In this document: one piece after another, positions 1 through 12,381 of the stretch | Layout: every line of letters begins with the position of its first letter | Numbering within the stretch: the stretch's first letter is position 1 | DNA from: Valencia hispanica | Lineage: Eukaryota > Chordata > Actinopteri > Cyprinodontiformes > Valenciidae | DNA: 64,000 nt | Reading direction: 5' to 3' | Assembly: GCA_963556495.2 (NCBI GenBank) | Contig: OY747711.1 | Location: forward strand, 39,621,914 to 39,685,913 | Notes under the pieces: generated by a model | The model's input: the letters and a program-made list of their open reading frames with translations, nothing else | What the model was told of the DNA's origin: nothing | Databases searched by the model: none | Translations under genes and position numbers: made by a program

Positions 1-55
1 CAGTTAGCAACTCCAAAACTCAGTGGAACATTTTCAGGTTTATTTGTGGATATAG

Positions 56-137
56 CAAATCAGCGTTGCATTTTTATCCAAGAAAGAGGAGCTGAGGAAG
101 AAACTGCTCAAATTTGTCTTGGAACACCGCCAGCGAG
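56..137 (+). other. Possible exon end with strong splice donor (speculative)
   Basis: CAGCGAG|GTAAGTTA at 137/138 is a near-consensus 5' splice site. The 82 bases before it are open in one frame and read as a charged helix ending KKEELRKKLLKFVLEHRQR, preceded by an ATATAG that could be an acceptor. It could be a non-coding first exon of slc8a1, an exon of an upstream gene or chance. I do not recognise the peptide. Confidence 0.2.
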
Positions 138-1029
138 GTAAGTTACGGCCATTATTTATTTTATTTGAAGGCAGCATAAGAGTCGGATTGCTGTTAGCCA
201 ATCAGAGGTGAGACGTTTGCATATTATAAATGCTAATGAGTTAGACTCGCAATCCTGATGTTACCCCCCACCCACTCTTTCGACAAACGGCAGCCTCCTG
301 AAACGGGAGCAAGAGAGCATTTATTCCACGTAAAATGCCTCACAAGGCATTATTACTTCTGCCAACAGGTAATGTTTTTGTGCCGTGTTTTTTCAGTTAG
401 GCACATAACTCAATTATGGATGACTTTCGTTGGACATTTTCAGGAAATGTCTGCAATGGGACCAGGAACAACTGATTTTAAATTTTGGGGTTGATCCAAC
501 CTGAAGCGCGTATCCACCCACCGACCAACGGTGCTTTATGAATTGCTGTGGGTTTTATTTTCTGATGTTATGGACATGGAGACGGAAAATAAAGGGGAAG
601 AAGGAAAGAGGACGAAGGATGGAGGTAGGAAACAAAGTCAAGAGAGAGGGTGAGTTGAAAATACGAGAGGAAGGGAAACAAAGAAAAGACAGGAAAACAT
701 CGAAGTCTGCCTCCATACCCACTGGACGGCAGAGAGAGGGGGAAAAAAACAAAAAAAACAGAAAAAGGAACATCGACAAACCAAATGTGAACTAAGAACT
801 ACATAACCACATCACACAAAAATGGATATGAAAATACAACAACAATGTCACTTAAAAGCTCATGGTACCGACTAATCAAGATCTAGTGATAACCTCAGCC
901 CAAGGATGTATCTGTAAATACTGGAGACCCCCCCACATGTGTGTGTGTGTGTGTGAGTTTGCTGGTGCATATAAGGTTTCTCCATAAGAGTGTGTTCGAA
1001 AGCTGGTGTGATCAGTCATCAATCCGTCT
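138..1029. other. Non-coding stretch, no gene recognised
   Basis: Low-complexity purine-rich DNA (about 580-790, GGAAG/AAAAAC-rich) and a short TG repeat near 940-955. The open frames over the purine tract are compositional and have no family resemblance. Confidence 0.5.
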
Positions 1030-1750
1030 CCCAGGAATCGATGCAGACATGAAGGAGATCGGAGCCAAGATTTCCAAAGGATCCCCAAGCGGACCAGCGC
1101 AGGGCCGCCCGCATCCACCAAGAGAGGAGCAGAGGAGAACCCCAGGGCAACGTCCAGCGGCTACGATGCAGAGGCCCGGGGGGCGGCAGTGACGAACCCT
1201 TGGGCCCCGCCGGCAACCGGCTACACCAGGGCAGGCCCATCCATGGACCCGGAGAGTTGGGGCCCAGGGGCGCCCCACCCCCCAGCAGAGACCCAACCAG
1301 GGATCGGCCGCTACACGCTGCTGCCGCCCTAGGCCATTTCCCACCGCCAACATCCCAGCGCCCCACCCCTGCCACATGGCGGGGCGCCCCACCGATAGTC
1401 GCAGCGGCTGGACGGCATCTCCAGGCCAAGCCCAGCCAGCACCTGGACACCAAGTTGTACCAGCTCCTGAATCCTGATCCCGCGCAATGCAGAGCGTTGA
1501 GACCACACATCCAACAAAGGCCAGGGCCAGTTCAACCCGCCAATAAACAGACCGCCCACGAAACGTACAGAACATGTGACCGAATGAGCAGAGACGCTGT
1601 ATCCGTATCCCACTGATTCACCGAACGGGCACCACCCAACAATCCCAAACCTGACACCACAGAAAGAGGTGCCCCAACCAACAAAAAGAAGACATCAGCC
1701 CAGCACATCGGCCGACCAACACACTGACCCGGCCAGGCACACACCAGGTC
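1030..1750. repeat. GC-rich block, probable transposable-element remnant
   Basis: This block of about 700 bp is strikingly richer in G+C (CCGCC, GGCCC, CAGCG words) than the AT-rich DNA on both sides. It keeps long open frames on both strands with proline/arginine/glycine-rich translations, which is a compositional effect. The edges are abrupt. Such blocks in fish genomes are often parts of non-LTR or other mobile elements, but I could not match it to a named family. A CpG-island promoter is an alternative, made less likely by the word composition and the lack of a clear transcript. Confidence 0.4.
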
Positions 1751-2299
1751 CGAACCTCCTACCCAGTCTTGATGTCCTGTCCCACAAGGTTAAAAATACT
1801 TAACACTGTAGAGTTAATGGAAAGAGGTCAGAGGGTGTCCTGCTAAAGTCTGCTCCTCACTGACGTCCGTTTATGCACTCCGATTATCTCTACATATAGA
1901 CATATTCCCTAGATTATTTTCAAACATAACTAGTAAACTAATTCACATTACTTTGAAATATTCCCATCACAGACCACAACAAATTCATTGAAAAAACTGA
2001 ATGAGACCTTTAAATCTTGGCTCAATGTAATTGAGCTGTCTTTCTGTATAAAGATATTCTCCTCGTAGAATGATAAAGGCTTCTTCCGCAATTTGAACAA
2101 TCTCAAAGATCTAGGGTGTTAGAGGAACACTTTAGAAATCATTTTGGTTTTTACTATTCTAATACTATAATACTGTTCTAAATTGAACCATAAGAGTAAT
2201 TAAACACAGATTCCACACTCTTAGGCAAAGATGAACCCAACATGAAAAAAAAAACATGAATGGAGGGGGGTAAATGGGTACATTCTATAATACATTGGT
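1751..2299. other. AT-rich non-coding stretch
   Basis: Nothing recognised beyond ordinary AT-rich sequence. Confidence 0.5.
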
Positions 2300-3125
2300 T
2301 TGTAGAGCCACCTACAGCAAAAGTATGGCTTTAGCTTTTTTCCACTTCTTTGTGGATGAAATTTGTTCACATTCTGTGTAATTTAGGTTGGGAAGTATGA
2401 CAGCCAATCAATTCCTTTTTTTCAATCGACTGTTCTGTTGTAGATTGCATGCGGTTTGTCTCCCTTGTTTTGTTGTCTGGCCCTATTCACTCAGGCTTCA
2501 GCTCTTGGATAGATGGCCTCACATTTGACTCTCCAGAATAAACAAGAGTTCAAGGCCAAGTTATTGACTGCAAGGGCTCATGTCCTTTGGCTGCAAAATA
2601 ACCTTTAACTGTTACCTGTTCACTGCCATGCTTCACTAGTTGATATGAGTTTAGTTTTCTCAAAACATGATGCTATAAATTATTGCCAAACTTGAATTCT
2701 GATCCCATCTGCTCCAAAGGATATGGTTCCACACAGCTTATTAAATAAGTTTAATCAAATGGAAGGTTTAATGTTTTTCTTATTGTACTGTCCCAAACTT
2801 CCCTTGGATCTTAGTTTTTTTAGTAGGATTTCTACTCCTGTTTTGGAATGGCCTCATAACCAACCTCAGATTTACTGGCAGCAACAGTTGCTTATAACAT
2901 GCCATTGCTGATGTCTTTCCCTTTTTGGCTTTGTGTTTATGCATGTGCATTGTGCAGAGTAGCAAACTGCTGCAGCACCTGGTTTTGGAGAAGTGGTTAC
3001 AATTGTTCCCGATCAGTCAAATTTTTTATTAGCAGAACCTCCCTGCCACTTTCCCTCTTCAATCCTGTAGAAGTTTCAAGTGTCTAATTTTCTCACATTT
3101 TCTATCTGCTTTTGTACCTGAGAAC
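2300..3125 (-). mobile_element. Degenerate Tc1-like DNA transposon remnant
   Basis: The stretch around 2800-3060 resembles the inverse of the N-terminal transposase region and 5' part of a common fish Tc1-like element: 'ggcctcataacc...ggcagcaacagttgctt...cattgctgatgtctttcc', then the 'agcaaactgctgcagcacctgg' region. The part from about 2560 carries the diverged 'ccatgcttcactagttgatatgag' segment. The coding direction is minus. Only short open frames survive, so no transposase can be made. Confidence 0.65.
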
Positions 3126-3984
3126 GCAGAGGAGACGTTTTAGTAGTTGTTTTTAAGCGTGTAACGTATGCAGTGTTATTTTTGTCTTGATTTGGACAAA
3201 AAAACAAAACCCAAGAACACATACCATAAATGTGTCTTCCAGAAAACTGGCACCAGTTCTGAGAAATGACTTTTAGTCCACCTTTTTGAAAGGTTAAACT
3301 ATATAACTTATCCCTAATGACAGCAGACCATATCTGAAGCTACACCACCTCTGACCCAACCCCCCCTTCCCCTCTGCTGGTCTTTCAAGAAGTGGTCCCT
3401 TCTATAAATTATTAACCCAGTTAAAACCTCATCTTTTAATCTGTGAAGCATTTCTTTAAAGCTTATTTCCACTTAATTATGCCTCAAAATGTGAAGTCTG
3501 GTTTCAACCTCCATGACCTTTTCTTCAAGTGTTACTTTTTTTGTATTTTAGAAACCAAAGAATTAAGCTTTCAGCATACTTGAAGATTTTAAATATCAGA
3601 ACTTGGAATGATTAATCAGGGGCATAGAAGAATCGTGGAATGACTAATGTAAATTTAATCAAGATAATTTTGATCACACCATTCAACAGCCATTACACGC
3701 AGATACACACAGACCAATATCCCATTTTATTTTATGGAAAAATGCAGAATGAAGTTGACTTCATTTGGCTATAAAGTCTGAACTTCTCTAATTTTAACTT
3801 TCAGGTAAAAAAAAAGCTGCTTTTTAATGTTAATTTGAAGTTGCAGTGTTGCACATTGACTAAAGCTAGGTTTTTTTCTTTTTTTTTAGGTTGAGATCTG
3901 ACCCTACTGAGTTACATTTTTACTTAAATGTCACAGTTACTCTGAAATTAAGTTTGTCTAAAATGATTTTTGGCTTTAGTGGGC
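3126..3984. other. AT-rich non-coding stretch
   Basis: No gene or repeat family recognised. Confidence 0.5.
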
Positions 3985-4132
3985 TTTTTATTAACTGTCT
4001 GAGAGGAAGAAGGGCAGGCAGACGTACAGCAAATGGCCTGGGGTCTGGAATTAAATCCGGGACAGCTGCGTCGATGGCTATAGACTCCATATATGGTGTT
4101 TTTTGCTTTTTATTGTGAGCTACACAGCAACC
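3985..4132 (-). mobile_element. tRNA-derived SINE fragment, reverse orientation
   Basis: Read on the minus strand, the sequence has a decayed tRNA-like head ('gctgtgtagctcac'), a 'gtcctcgacgcagctg'-like middle, a B-box-like ATTTAATTCCAG (decayed GGTTCGA-type) and a body with 'atttgctgtacgtctgcctg', matching the 'tttgccgcatgtcttcc' body of the intact copy at 45684. It is an old, diverged copy of a widespread fish SINE group. Confidence 0.55.
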
Positions 4133-7100
4133 TATTTTTGGATCCTTTAAATGTATTAACTCCTTCGTTTACTGATTAGATGGTTAAACCGGTGCTGACA
4201 TGACCAGCAACATTCCTCGACAGTTTAGAGATGTGTGTCCTTTCGCCAAACTAGCTGTCCTTGTGAATGTCAAAACCTCATGGATAGCAAATATCTTAGC
4301 CATACAAGGCAGGTGTGCACAGATTGCTAAAGTGCTCGCACATCTCCCAATATATGATGGCAAAGATGCAAAACATGAGCAAGAGCAATGCATTCCTGCC
4401 TTTACATGTGGATATAAAATGGGAGGAAAAAATGGTTGTGCAGTCTTAAGTGATGATGATGTACCATACAAGTTTATTGATGACTACAGCGGCTCAGTAA
4501 GGACAGCCAGTGGTTATGGGATTGCCTGGTGAGGGGAATGGCAACTGCTGGTTTGCTGCTGTATTGTAAAGATATGTAGCAACTGGATTGGACAAACGCT
4601 GGCTGGCAACAAAAGTACCAAAATGATCTAAATGTGTGTGCATTTTTTTTTTTTTTTTTAGAGTTCATTAGTATTTTACTTTTGCTATTATGAATTATGG
4701 TGCTTTGACATGGCCCATGTTGAAGTCTATCTGAATTATGGACTTTGATTACATTACTTGCAATAAAATTTGAATAATATCTTTTCTGGGACAGGTGTTG
4801 CATTCCAAAATACCGAAGTTCCCATAGACTGGACCTGAGAAAATGTGCATAATCAGAATTCTTAGACTCAACAGATGTGCATTCACCGTATGCAGCAGTA
4901 GACCAAAGCCAGTTAATAGTGGATGTCTTTCTTTTGAAGAAACTTTGCCCTTTATGGATTTTATTTTCCATTGTCCTGGATGTTGTTGTGCACCTTTGTA
5001 AGACTTGCGTAAATATGTCAGTGGACAGATGGACACAGACAGTGAGTGGGAAGTAATTATGTGCCCGAGTGTGGCAGATTGATCACTTTCTTTTCTTCAA
5101 GTGTTATAACATGAGGGTGACTTGGCTTGAGGAACGGCTTCTGGGCAGGGCTAGACTAAAAGCTCCATCAGTCCTAATGATGGTAAATGTGGACAATTTA
5201 TCTTCAGTTGCCTGCTGGGGCTATTTTGTGTATGTGCGTTTCCTTTTTGTTGTGCTCCAACACAAAATCCGAGGTTTTTCTTTTTTTTTTCTTTGCAAGA
5301 CATTAATTATTTTGCGTTTGAATTTTTGTAGTTTTTCTTTACATTTGCACCCCTATTCTAGCCTTATTTTCCACCAAAGTTGTCGTTTTCTCAATATTTA
5401 TTGGATTGGTTTCAGTTACTCTAAAATATTTTATAGGTTCTCACTTCATTGTGTAGAACAGTAAAAATTTGTAGTGTAACGCATGGATTTTTCACAACTT
5501 TCTTGGGATTCTTTTATTTGTACATCCATCTAATTACCATAGAAAATAGTGTTTTATGTAGAAACTGGGCTTATGTTTATCTCACTTTTATCTATATACC
5601 TTTTCCCTGTTGCTTTTGAAAAAAGTAACTTGTTTTTCTGCCACCTTTGGGTGCTTTCTTCAAAGGCCTCTGACAAATGCTCCACTGCAGTGTCTGTTTT
5701 TAGTTACCCCAACTTTGTTTTCTGACCATGTTACAAAGTTGTCATTAAAGTAGGCAACATTATTTCATGGACAGTGTCAGTTGTTGCCTGATAAAACGTA
5801 TGTTTACAGGTTGTTCTCAAATCAATCTGGTTTAAAAAGGCCAACAGTCCCACCCTCAACTGCGATCATAGTTGGTTATGGGGCTCTTTGGGTGAAATGA
5901 TTTCCAACCAGTGGTCTATTACATGAAAATCTATTTGAAACTTTAGTTTGGGGTTGTAATGTGATGAAAAGTGGAACAGAACAAGGGGCATGAGTACTTG
6001 CAAGGCAATGCATTTATTTCTATATTCTAATACAGATCAAACCATTTCAAAGTGCCCCCCCCCCCCCCCCACAATTTCCTTTTTATGATCTATTAATGAA
6101 TATCCTAAGTCATTGAAGTTTAAACATGAGTAAAACAACAAATCTTATGAGAGGGCTAGAACAGATACAGTATCAAATGTAAAACGCTGGTGTTCTCATA
6201 AGACTATTTCTACAAGCCAATTCATTTAAAATGATTTGTGATAAAATCTTTTTATAGCTCTTTTCCATCCTCCAGAATGGCTTAAAGAACAGCAAATGCC
6301 TAAAAGGACCATTGGGAAAAACGAATGATAGCTGTTGTGTTGTCTCCTTCTGTTTGCTGCTGTTTAAGATGACTGAAAGGAAGAAAAAAAAGATTTGAGC
6401 CAAACTGGCACCAGGTCTCAATTTAATAAGTTTCTCTCCTCCTGAAACCAAAATCTGTCCATTGTGGAAAAGCTTTTGATGAATTGTCCTAGTTGGACAG
6501 GTGAATCTTTATCAGTTTCACATTTTTTATTTGGTTGAAATAATAGTTTGAATTGAAAGCATTATTAGAACTCCTAGCAGTGATTTATAAAGTTAAGTTG
6601 GACAAAAAATGTATTCATAAACAGTTGACTTTTGCTGATGTTAAAATGAGTATTTTGCATCATATTTGCATTGCTATGTTTAAATTAGGTGTTGTGCATC
6701 AAGCTTTTGTCTAATCAATTTGAATGTTGCGATTCTCCTAGGACTCAAACAACATTCATGCATTGCACTTTATTTGGTACATAATTTCAACACAGCTTTT
6801 CTCCATACAATATAAATATGTTCTGTAAAAATACCAACAGTACTATATTTGATTATCATCTAGAAACATAGGATACTGAGGAATATGAACGAATTTAATG
6901 CCTACGACTCTGCATCCAGGACTAGTCAGAAGGATTAAAATACTTAACCCCTTCTATATATTTAGAGCGGATGATATAGTGCAGTTTGCAGTAGTCATTA
7001 GGTTGTTCCAAAAATGACATCTCTAAGTAAAAACAGGCAAGGCCCAAACCTCTGTAAATTATCATTAGAAAATGCCACATATTGCTTGACCACACAACGC

Positions 7101-7789
7101 AGCACTTGGTGTAATGCTAGGTGCTGCCTGTTCAGGGACATAATCTTAGGGAATTAAACTTGGACTGAGTAGGTTGTATAATCTTGAGGTGAGTCTCCTA
7201 ATGTTTTTTTGCGTGGTAGGCCAGCAACGCTTTCCTGCCTGGTTGATTCAGCCCAAATGTTTAAATGCTCATTGGACTGAATTCAGCATTATAAAATACC
7301 AACACTCACAGGACCCACAACTGTGTTTATGAGGATTATGCTATGTCTCTTTTCATTTAGCTACAAATAGTCTGGTGCAAGACTTGGTTATTCATGAGTT
7401 TTGTGGCAGGGGAGTACTGATGGGACTTCTTATATTGATAAATTGTGCACTGTGAGCATGTAAGAGAATATTTAATTATTGGTAAATGGATGCTGGCAAG
7501 TAGGAATGTGAAGGGAGCTTGTTTAAATTTGTAAGGATTTGGGTTATGTAAAATCTGTGACTGGAAGCAAAGGTGGATTTTTGATATGGGCTAAATGCTT
7601 GCGCTGCTCTTCCAATGGACAGGGAACCTTAATCTAATCTAGAAATATTCAAATCCAGTCTCAAGTGTACAAAAATACAAGATTCCACCATGTCATTATA
7701 GAACAAAGATGAAGTCAAAGTGAAGGCTATTAAATTTGGTCTAATCACGTTTTGGAATTTACATATATTTTTACTGTTAATGCTTTGAG
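4133..7789. other. Non-coding stretch with homopolymers
   Basis: A (T)18-20 tract lies near 4645-4664 and a 16-base C run at 6055-6070. Open frames of 110 and 165 codons on opposite strands at about 4200-4970 resemble no family and look accidental. No splice-supported exon or mobile element was recognised. Confidence 0.45.
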
Positions 7790-7885
7790 AATGGCTGCCT
7801 TGGTAACATTGTTGCCTTGCAGCAAGAAGGTTCTGGGTTCATATCACAGTCTGGGGTCTTTCTGCATGGAGTTTGCAAATGATGG
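7790..7885 (+). mobile_element. Fragment of a tRNA-headed SINE (5' part)
   Basis: The stretch 'acattgttgccttgcagcaagaaggttctgggttcat...ctggggtctttctgcatggagtttgca' matches the head of the nearly complete copy at 9231-9595, including a B-box-like GGTTCAT. The copy is truncated on its 3' side. Confidence 0.7.
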
Positions 7886-8729
7886 CTAGATGGATGCTTT
7901 GAGAATAGCTTCGTGCGTACTTTACCTGACCTTATGGTCTTTGGTATAACGTATATGACTGCAAATGTTTTTGGTAGATCTTCCATTTAACAATTCGCCA
8001 TTGTATGTACATGCCTTTTAAGCTTCAGTGTCCTTTTTAACCAGGGGTGGTATGAGGTTTTAAGTTACAAATCTTTTTTTCTCTCTAGTTTTTAAGTCCT
8101 GTCAGTGTGGAGTGGGTGTCCCTGCATTGTGTATATTGTCCCTAAGAAAATGTGCAGTGACTGGCTAACAATAATGGAGACGGCATCTGACAGCTTCAGC
8201 CCTCTGTCCTGAAATTTAAATGACTTTTTCTTTTTTTCTTTCTTTTTTTTTTTTTTTTTTAGAGCAATGGCCCCCATTTCAAAAATTTTTTCCAAATCTA
8301 AAATATGTAAACTAGATATACCTGAGAAATATTCTTCAGTGAACAGAAATTTGGAGATTTAATATGGTTTGAGAGTTACATATGATCCACGTTAAAATGA
8401 GAGTATAGGTTAATATGCTGGTAAAACCGGGCCAATTATAGATGTGTATGCACCAAAGCTTTAAGGATTTCTATAAAGCGGTGAAATAGTTTCCTGTGTA
8501 ACTTAATAGAGATGAGGTTAGGTCAAAGAAATCTTATTGGACACATTGGATGGACTTCACAAATTGAAGTCGAAATCTTTTTATTATGGACTGGACAAAC
8601 TGTTGTAAATGATTATACTATGGAACTCTCACTCTTGAAATAGAATACTTTTTACAACTATTTAACAGTTGTGTACATAGTTTAGAACAGTATACTAAGA
8701 CTAAGCTTCTGTTTAGACAAGAGCTCTAG
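7886..8729. other. Non-coding stretch
   Basis: T-rich tract at about 8225-8262; otherwise nothing recognised. Confidence 0.5.
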
Positions 8730-8925
8730 TGCTAGAGTCCAGCAACATTTAGATGTTCCTAATCCAACCCACCTGTGTCAAATGGCCTCCTGAGCATCCA
8801 GTGAAGTTCTACAGAGTCTAATGAGCTTATCTGATCAAAGGAGGTGTTTTTTGCAGACTCATATCTAAAACATGCAGGACATCAGCCCTTGAGGACAGGA
8901 GCTGGAGACCTTTGTTTTAGACACT
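8730..8925. repeat. Short non-autonomous DNA element, degenerate
   Basis: The 'aacatttagatgttcctaatccaacccacctgtgtcaaat' start and the 'atctaaaacatgcaggac...ccttgaggacaggagctgg' end are the typical two ends of an abundant fish MITE-like repeat. Inside, both halves carry inverted ATTTAGATG / CATATCTAAA-type ends. It is diverged and non-coding. Confidence 0.55.
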
Positions 8926-8984
8926 TTGACTTACTGTGTGACTGAAAAATGCTGTACTGATAAACTTGCCTGTATGTTTAGTGG

Positions 8985-9072
8985 ATGCAGATACTGTATG
9001 GTAGTCCTATCTTTAAAGCACCTTAAATCACCTTGTTGAAAGTGAGCTATATAAATAAAATTGCGTTGCATT
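8985..9072 (+). mobile_element. LINE 3' tail-like fragment
   Basis: The sequence 'gttgaaagtgagctatataaataaaattgcgttg' has the form of the 3' terminus of fish L2/CR1-group LINEs, which end in a short repeat after 'tataaataaa'. No coding part is attached. Confidence 0.45.
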
Positions 9073-9230
9073 TTCCTTGACTGAATGCTGTCATTAGCAT
9101 CACTCTATTCATATTTTTATTTCACTTATTTTTAAAGGTACCCATATTCAGTGTTCATGTTGAATTTACAAACAATCTTGCATATAAAATTGACAATAGA
9201 ATAGGACATAGTCCTACAGACAATGACGAA

Positions 9231-9595
9231 TCCATCCACTATCTAAACAGTCTATCCTATGCAGAGTTGTGGGGTTGCTGGTGCCTATCTCCAGCTGTCA
9301 TTGGGCGAGAGGCGGGGTACACCCTGGACAGGTCGCCAGTCCATCTCAGGGCAATACGGAGATACACAAGACAAACAACCATGCACGCACACACTCACAC
9401 CTAAGGGCAATTTAGAAAGGCCGATTAACCTAAGTCATGTTTTTGGACTGTGGGAGGAAGCCGGAGAACCAGGAGGGAACCCACGCATGCACAGGGAGAT
9501 CATGCGAACTCCATGCAGAAAGACCCCAGGCCGGCATTCGAACCCTTCTTGCTGCAAGGCGACAGTGCTACCAACTGCGCCACTGTGCAGCCCGT
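9231..9595 (-). mobile_element. Nearly full-length tRNA-headed SINE, reverse orientation
   Basis: On the minus strand the element starts with a tRNA-like promoter: A box in GTGGCGCAGTTGGTAGCA and B box in GGGTTCGAATGCC. It continues 'ggcctggggtctttctgcatgga', 'cctcccacagtccaaaaacatgac', 'gacctgtccagggtgtaccccgcctctcgccc' and a short pentanucleotide-like TGGATGGA tail. Further pieces of the same family lie at 7790 and 55335. The open frames on both strands here are by-products of the SINE. Confidence 0.85.
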
Positions 9596-10372
9596 GACGA
9601 TGACACAGCTTCCCTCTCTTTTCTTCTTTGAGATTAGTTTGTTCTCACGAATCTCAAATGTTGCTTCAGGATTTTTCGTTTCTGCTGAACTTTGTATGCA
9701 CTGCAAATTCGAGGAATGACTTTGTCTTGTGAGCCTCTTTGCAGCTGCTGCTTTTCAAGTAGGAGTCCTCTGGCTGGTATTCAATACAGTTAGTAAAATA
9801 TTACCACTAAATTTCATCATTTTTTTTTGCAAACTAGATCATTATAAAATACATTTCCTTCTGTTGTTTTGCAGGCATTTTGTGATTATACTTGAAATTA
9901 AACCATAAAAAAGTTTCAAATAACTCTTATTAGTTCTACTGCATACAGTATGATACATACAATAGCTATGATCCCACAAGAAAAGGGAGTATCCATTGCA
10001 TATAAAAGTCAACCCAATTAGTTAAGTTATATAGAGTTGTGTTCTGAGGGAAAAAACCTAGCATGGTGAAATAACCTTTTGTTACATGAGAACTATGCTG
10101 AATATTGCTCACTGGGACATGTTTCTCGGAAACTAAAACGGTACATCTTTTTCCTTTAATCAATTCTAGTCCTAAATCCAGGGAATGACAAAGCTGTGCT
10201 TAAGTTAGTAGTGGGATGCAATAAAAAAACAACTAATTTGAGGCTTTTTGATTAATTGCATTATTTATTGTATGTTTTATTCAGTTCCAATACATTTTGA
10301 TTTATGAGTGAAGGAATGGACATAAAAATTGGATTTTGCTGTTGTACAAAAATGACTGTCTTTGTTTCAGAG
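9596..10372. other. AT-rich non-coding stretch
   Basis: Nothing recognised. Confidence 0.5.
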
Positions 10373-11099
10373 CAGGGTGCCAAACTTTTTCCCTCAGAGG
10401 GCCAAAATGAAAATTTATCAGATGGCCACAGGCCAAATGTAATATTTTACACAAAATACAAATGCCTATAGGAAAAAACTTTTTTTTTATTATACTTTTT
10501 TTTTTATACTACTGTTCCATGTAAATAACATTCAACAAAATGACAAGTCATATATAGGCATTTAGAACACTGATCTAAGCTTCAATATTTTATTTATTTA
10601 GCAATGATGTCATTGAAAACATTCTTCCTCCCAGCATTTTTAAAAATGTCTTTTCTCTGTGCGCCACTGACGATGCCCCTTTCTGTTAGTAGCTGTTAAG
10701 CCAGCAGCCAGCGTGGTGACCTGGCGAACTTGGAAGTAGTTTGAGCCAGTCCGGTGCGGCAGCAAAAGCTCATGGGACATTCTGTAAACTGATAAAATGA
10801 CTATTTGTGGTCTTATAAAGTGTGCAAGTGTACTTGTAGTTGCTTTTATTTCAATTTTAAGCTTGGTATTTAAAATATAATGTAAGAACCATGAGTGAAG
10901 ACTATATGCAGTTCAATATATACTCATTGGGCCCCATGTATCACTAGTAGAACCAGCAGTGATAAAATTATGAATATTTAAATGATTGTTTGAACAACTT
11001 TATTTTACATACTGTAAGGTCCAGAGTATATTCTAGTTGGCCATATTAAAAGGTTTGGGGGATCATCATGGGCCCGTGGCCCCATGTAAGGCACTCCTG
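10373..11099. mobile_element. Non-autonomous hAT-like element (about 727 bp)
   Basis: The left end is CAGGGTGCCAAACTTTTTCCC; the right end, read on the minus strand, is CAGGAGTGCCTTACATGG. Both also carry the 'gagggccaaaatgaa' and 'ttggccatattaaaaggtttgggggatcat' subterminal words typical of fish hAT non-autonomous elements. The flanks TTTCAGAG and GGTTAGAG are weakly alike, as an old 8-bp target duplication might be. There is no transposase. Confidence 0.65.
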
Positions 11100-12330
11100 G
11101 GTTAGAGCAATTATAAGTGTTATTGATTTGCTTTTATACAGATGCAGTTACAGTTGCAGTTAAGTTTTTTTGGTACTAATAAACCAGTATGTTTATATTT
11201 TATTTTCAAAATCATGCCATTGTGTTGTACGGGAAGAAGTTGAGCATTCCCCTATTTTACAGAACAGGTTTCTTTTCATTTAGTTTTATATTCAGAAGTG
11301 TTCCGCCTTTGTCTGTCACTCTTTACAGTCACCACTTATTTTCTGGAACTGTTATTTTATTTTAGATCTCCTACATGTAGAATATTTCCTTAACACCCCA
11401 GCCCCCAGTCTGAACCAAACGGCAGTAAAGTAGAAACAGAAGAACTTTTTGGATTAAAAGCATGCTGGCATATTTGGCTGCTTTTTACTGTGCAGCTAAC
11501 TGAATTCTTTTTTTTTTTTAGGATATGAAATTTATTTTTCTCCACATGAGTATCAGTGCCATTTACAGAAATCCAAAAAAGTTTTAATAATCAAAGATGG
11601 TCATTTTTAAATTACTGATTTTAACAACAAATGCATAGAATAAATAACAGCTGTAGTCAAGATGTTAAACTACAACCGTCTACAAAAGTCAGTCCATTAA
11701 AGACTAAGCCACGGGAGGAAGAGTGCAGTCTGTTAAACTAATTGCCTATAGGAGGAAAACAAATTTTACGGATGATTGCAGTATATTATACTTTTAAGAT
11801 TTGTTTCAATACAAAGTGGTCCTAATGTCAAAATAACTGAAAATGCTCTTCTTGTTGGTCTTTCACTAATCAAGGTTTAATGAATCTCTGTTATGCAGAA
11901 CATTCAGTTTAGGTTTAAGCATTTATTTTTTTTAAATTGTAAATGGTAACCCTTTAACAAAAAGGTAAACAAGCCCTTTGATTTAGTCGCAACTTTGAAG
12001 CGGTGAATCAGAAACTAACTTCATCATTTGCCAGTCACAATGTACAGCTATAAATGCTTACATAATGCAAGGCATTGGGGGAGAACTGCCTTTAAACTGA
12101 CTGAACGTGTGGGGAGGTAACAAAAAACCGGTTTAGTGGGATTGAAATATTTGTGTGTACTAACTGGATTCAGCCACAGTGGATTTTTTTGGATGCACAC
12201 CTGAACTTATGTTGCTTTAATCTTGGGAAGGAATTGGGCCTAAATCTCACATACTCAAACACTGAGCCAAATTTCTTTACTGTTTGACTAACAACGTAAA
12301 CTATTTTTCTCTCTCTCTCTCTCACTCAAG
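11100..12330. other. Intronic stretch before the first coding exon
   Basis: AT-rich, with a poly-T at about 11510-11519. It ends in the CT-repeat polypyrimidine tract of the slc8a1 acceptor at 12301-12330. No exon or repeat was recognised otherwise. Confidence 0.6.
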
Positions 12331-12381
12331 GTTCAACATCCCTCTTAACAATCAGCTCGCTGTCCTGGTTTTACCATCAAC
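12331..12381 (+). other. slc8a1: 5' UTR portion of the first coding exon of slc8a1
   Basis: A long pyrimidine tract (mostly CT repeats) runs into CACTCAAG at 12330, a strong 3' splice acceptor, so this exon is spliced to an upstream non-coding exon rather than being the transcription start. The 51 nt before the start codon contain no ATG. The start context is AAC-ATG-G, with A at -3 and G at +4, a good Kozak match. In mammals SLC8A1 uses several alternative non-coding first exons spliced to one shared acceptor just before the coding start; this arrangement looks the same. The upstream exon itself was not identified with confidence. Confidence 0.85.

Noticed and set aside
1012..1616. Overlapping open frames up to 187 codons on both strands
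   Set aside because: High G+C removes stop codons; the translations have no domain and the frames overlap each other in all directions.
4200..4532. 110-codon plus-strand open frame
   Set aside because: No recognised family or splice support, and the opposite strand is equally open (4184-4471); most likely chance.
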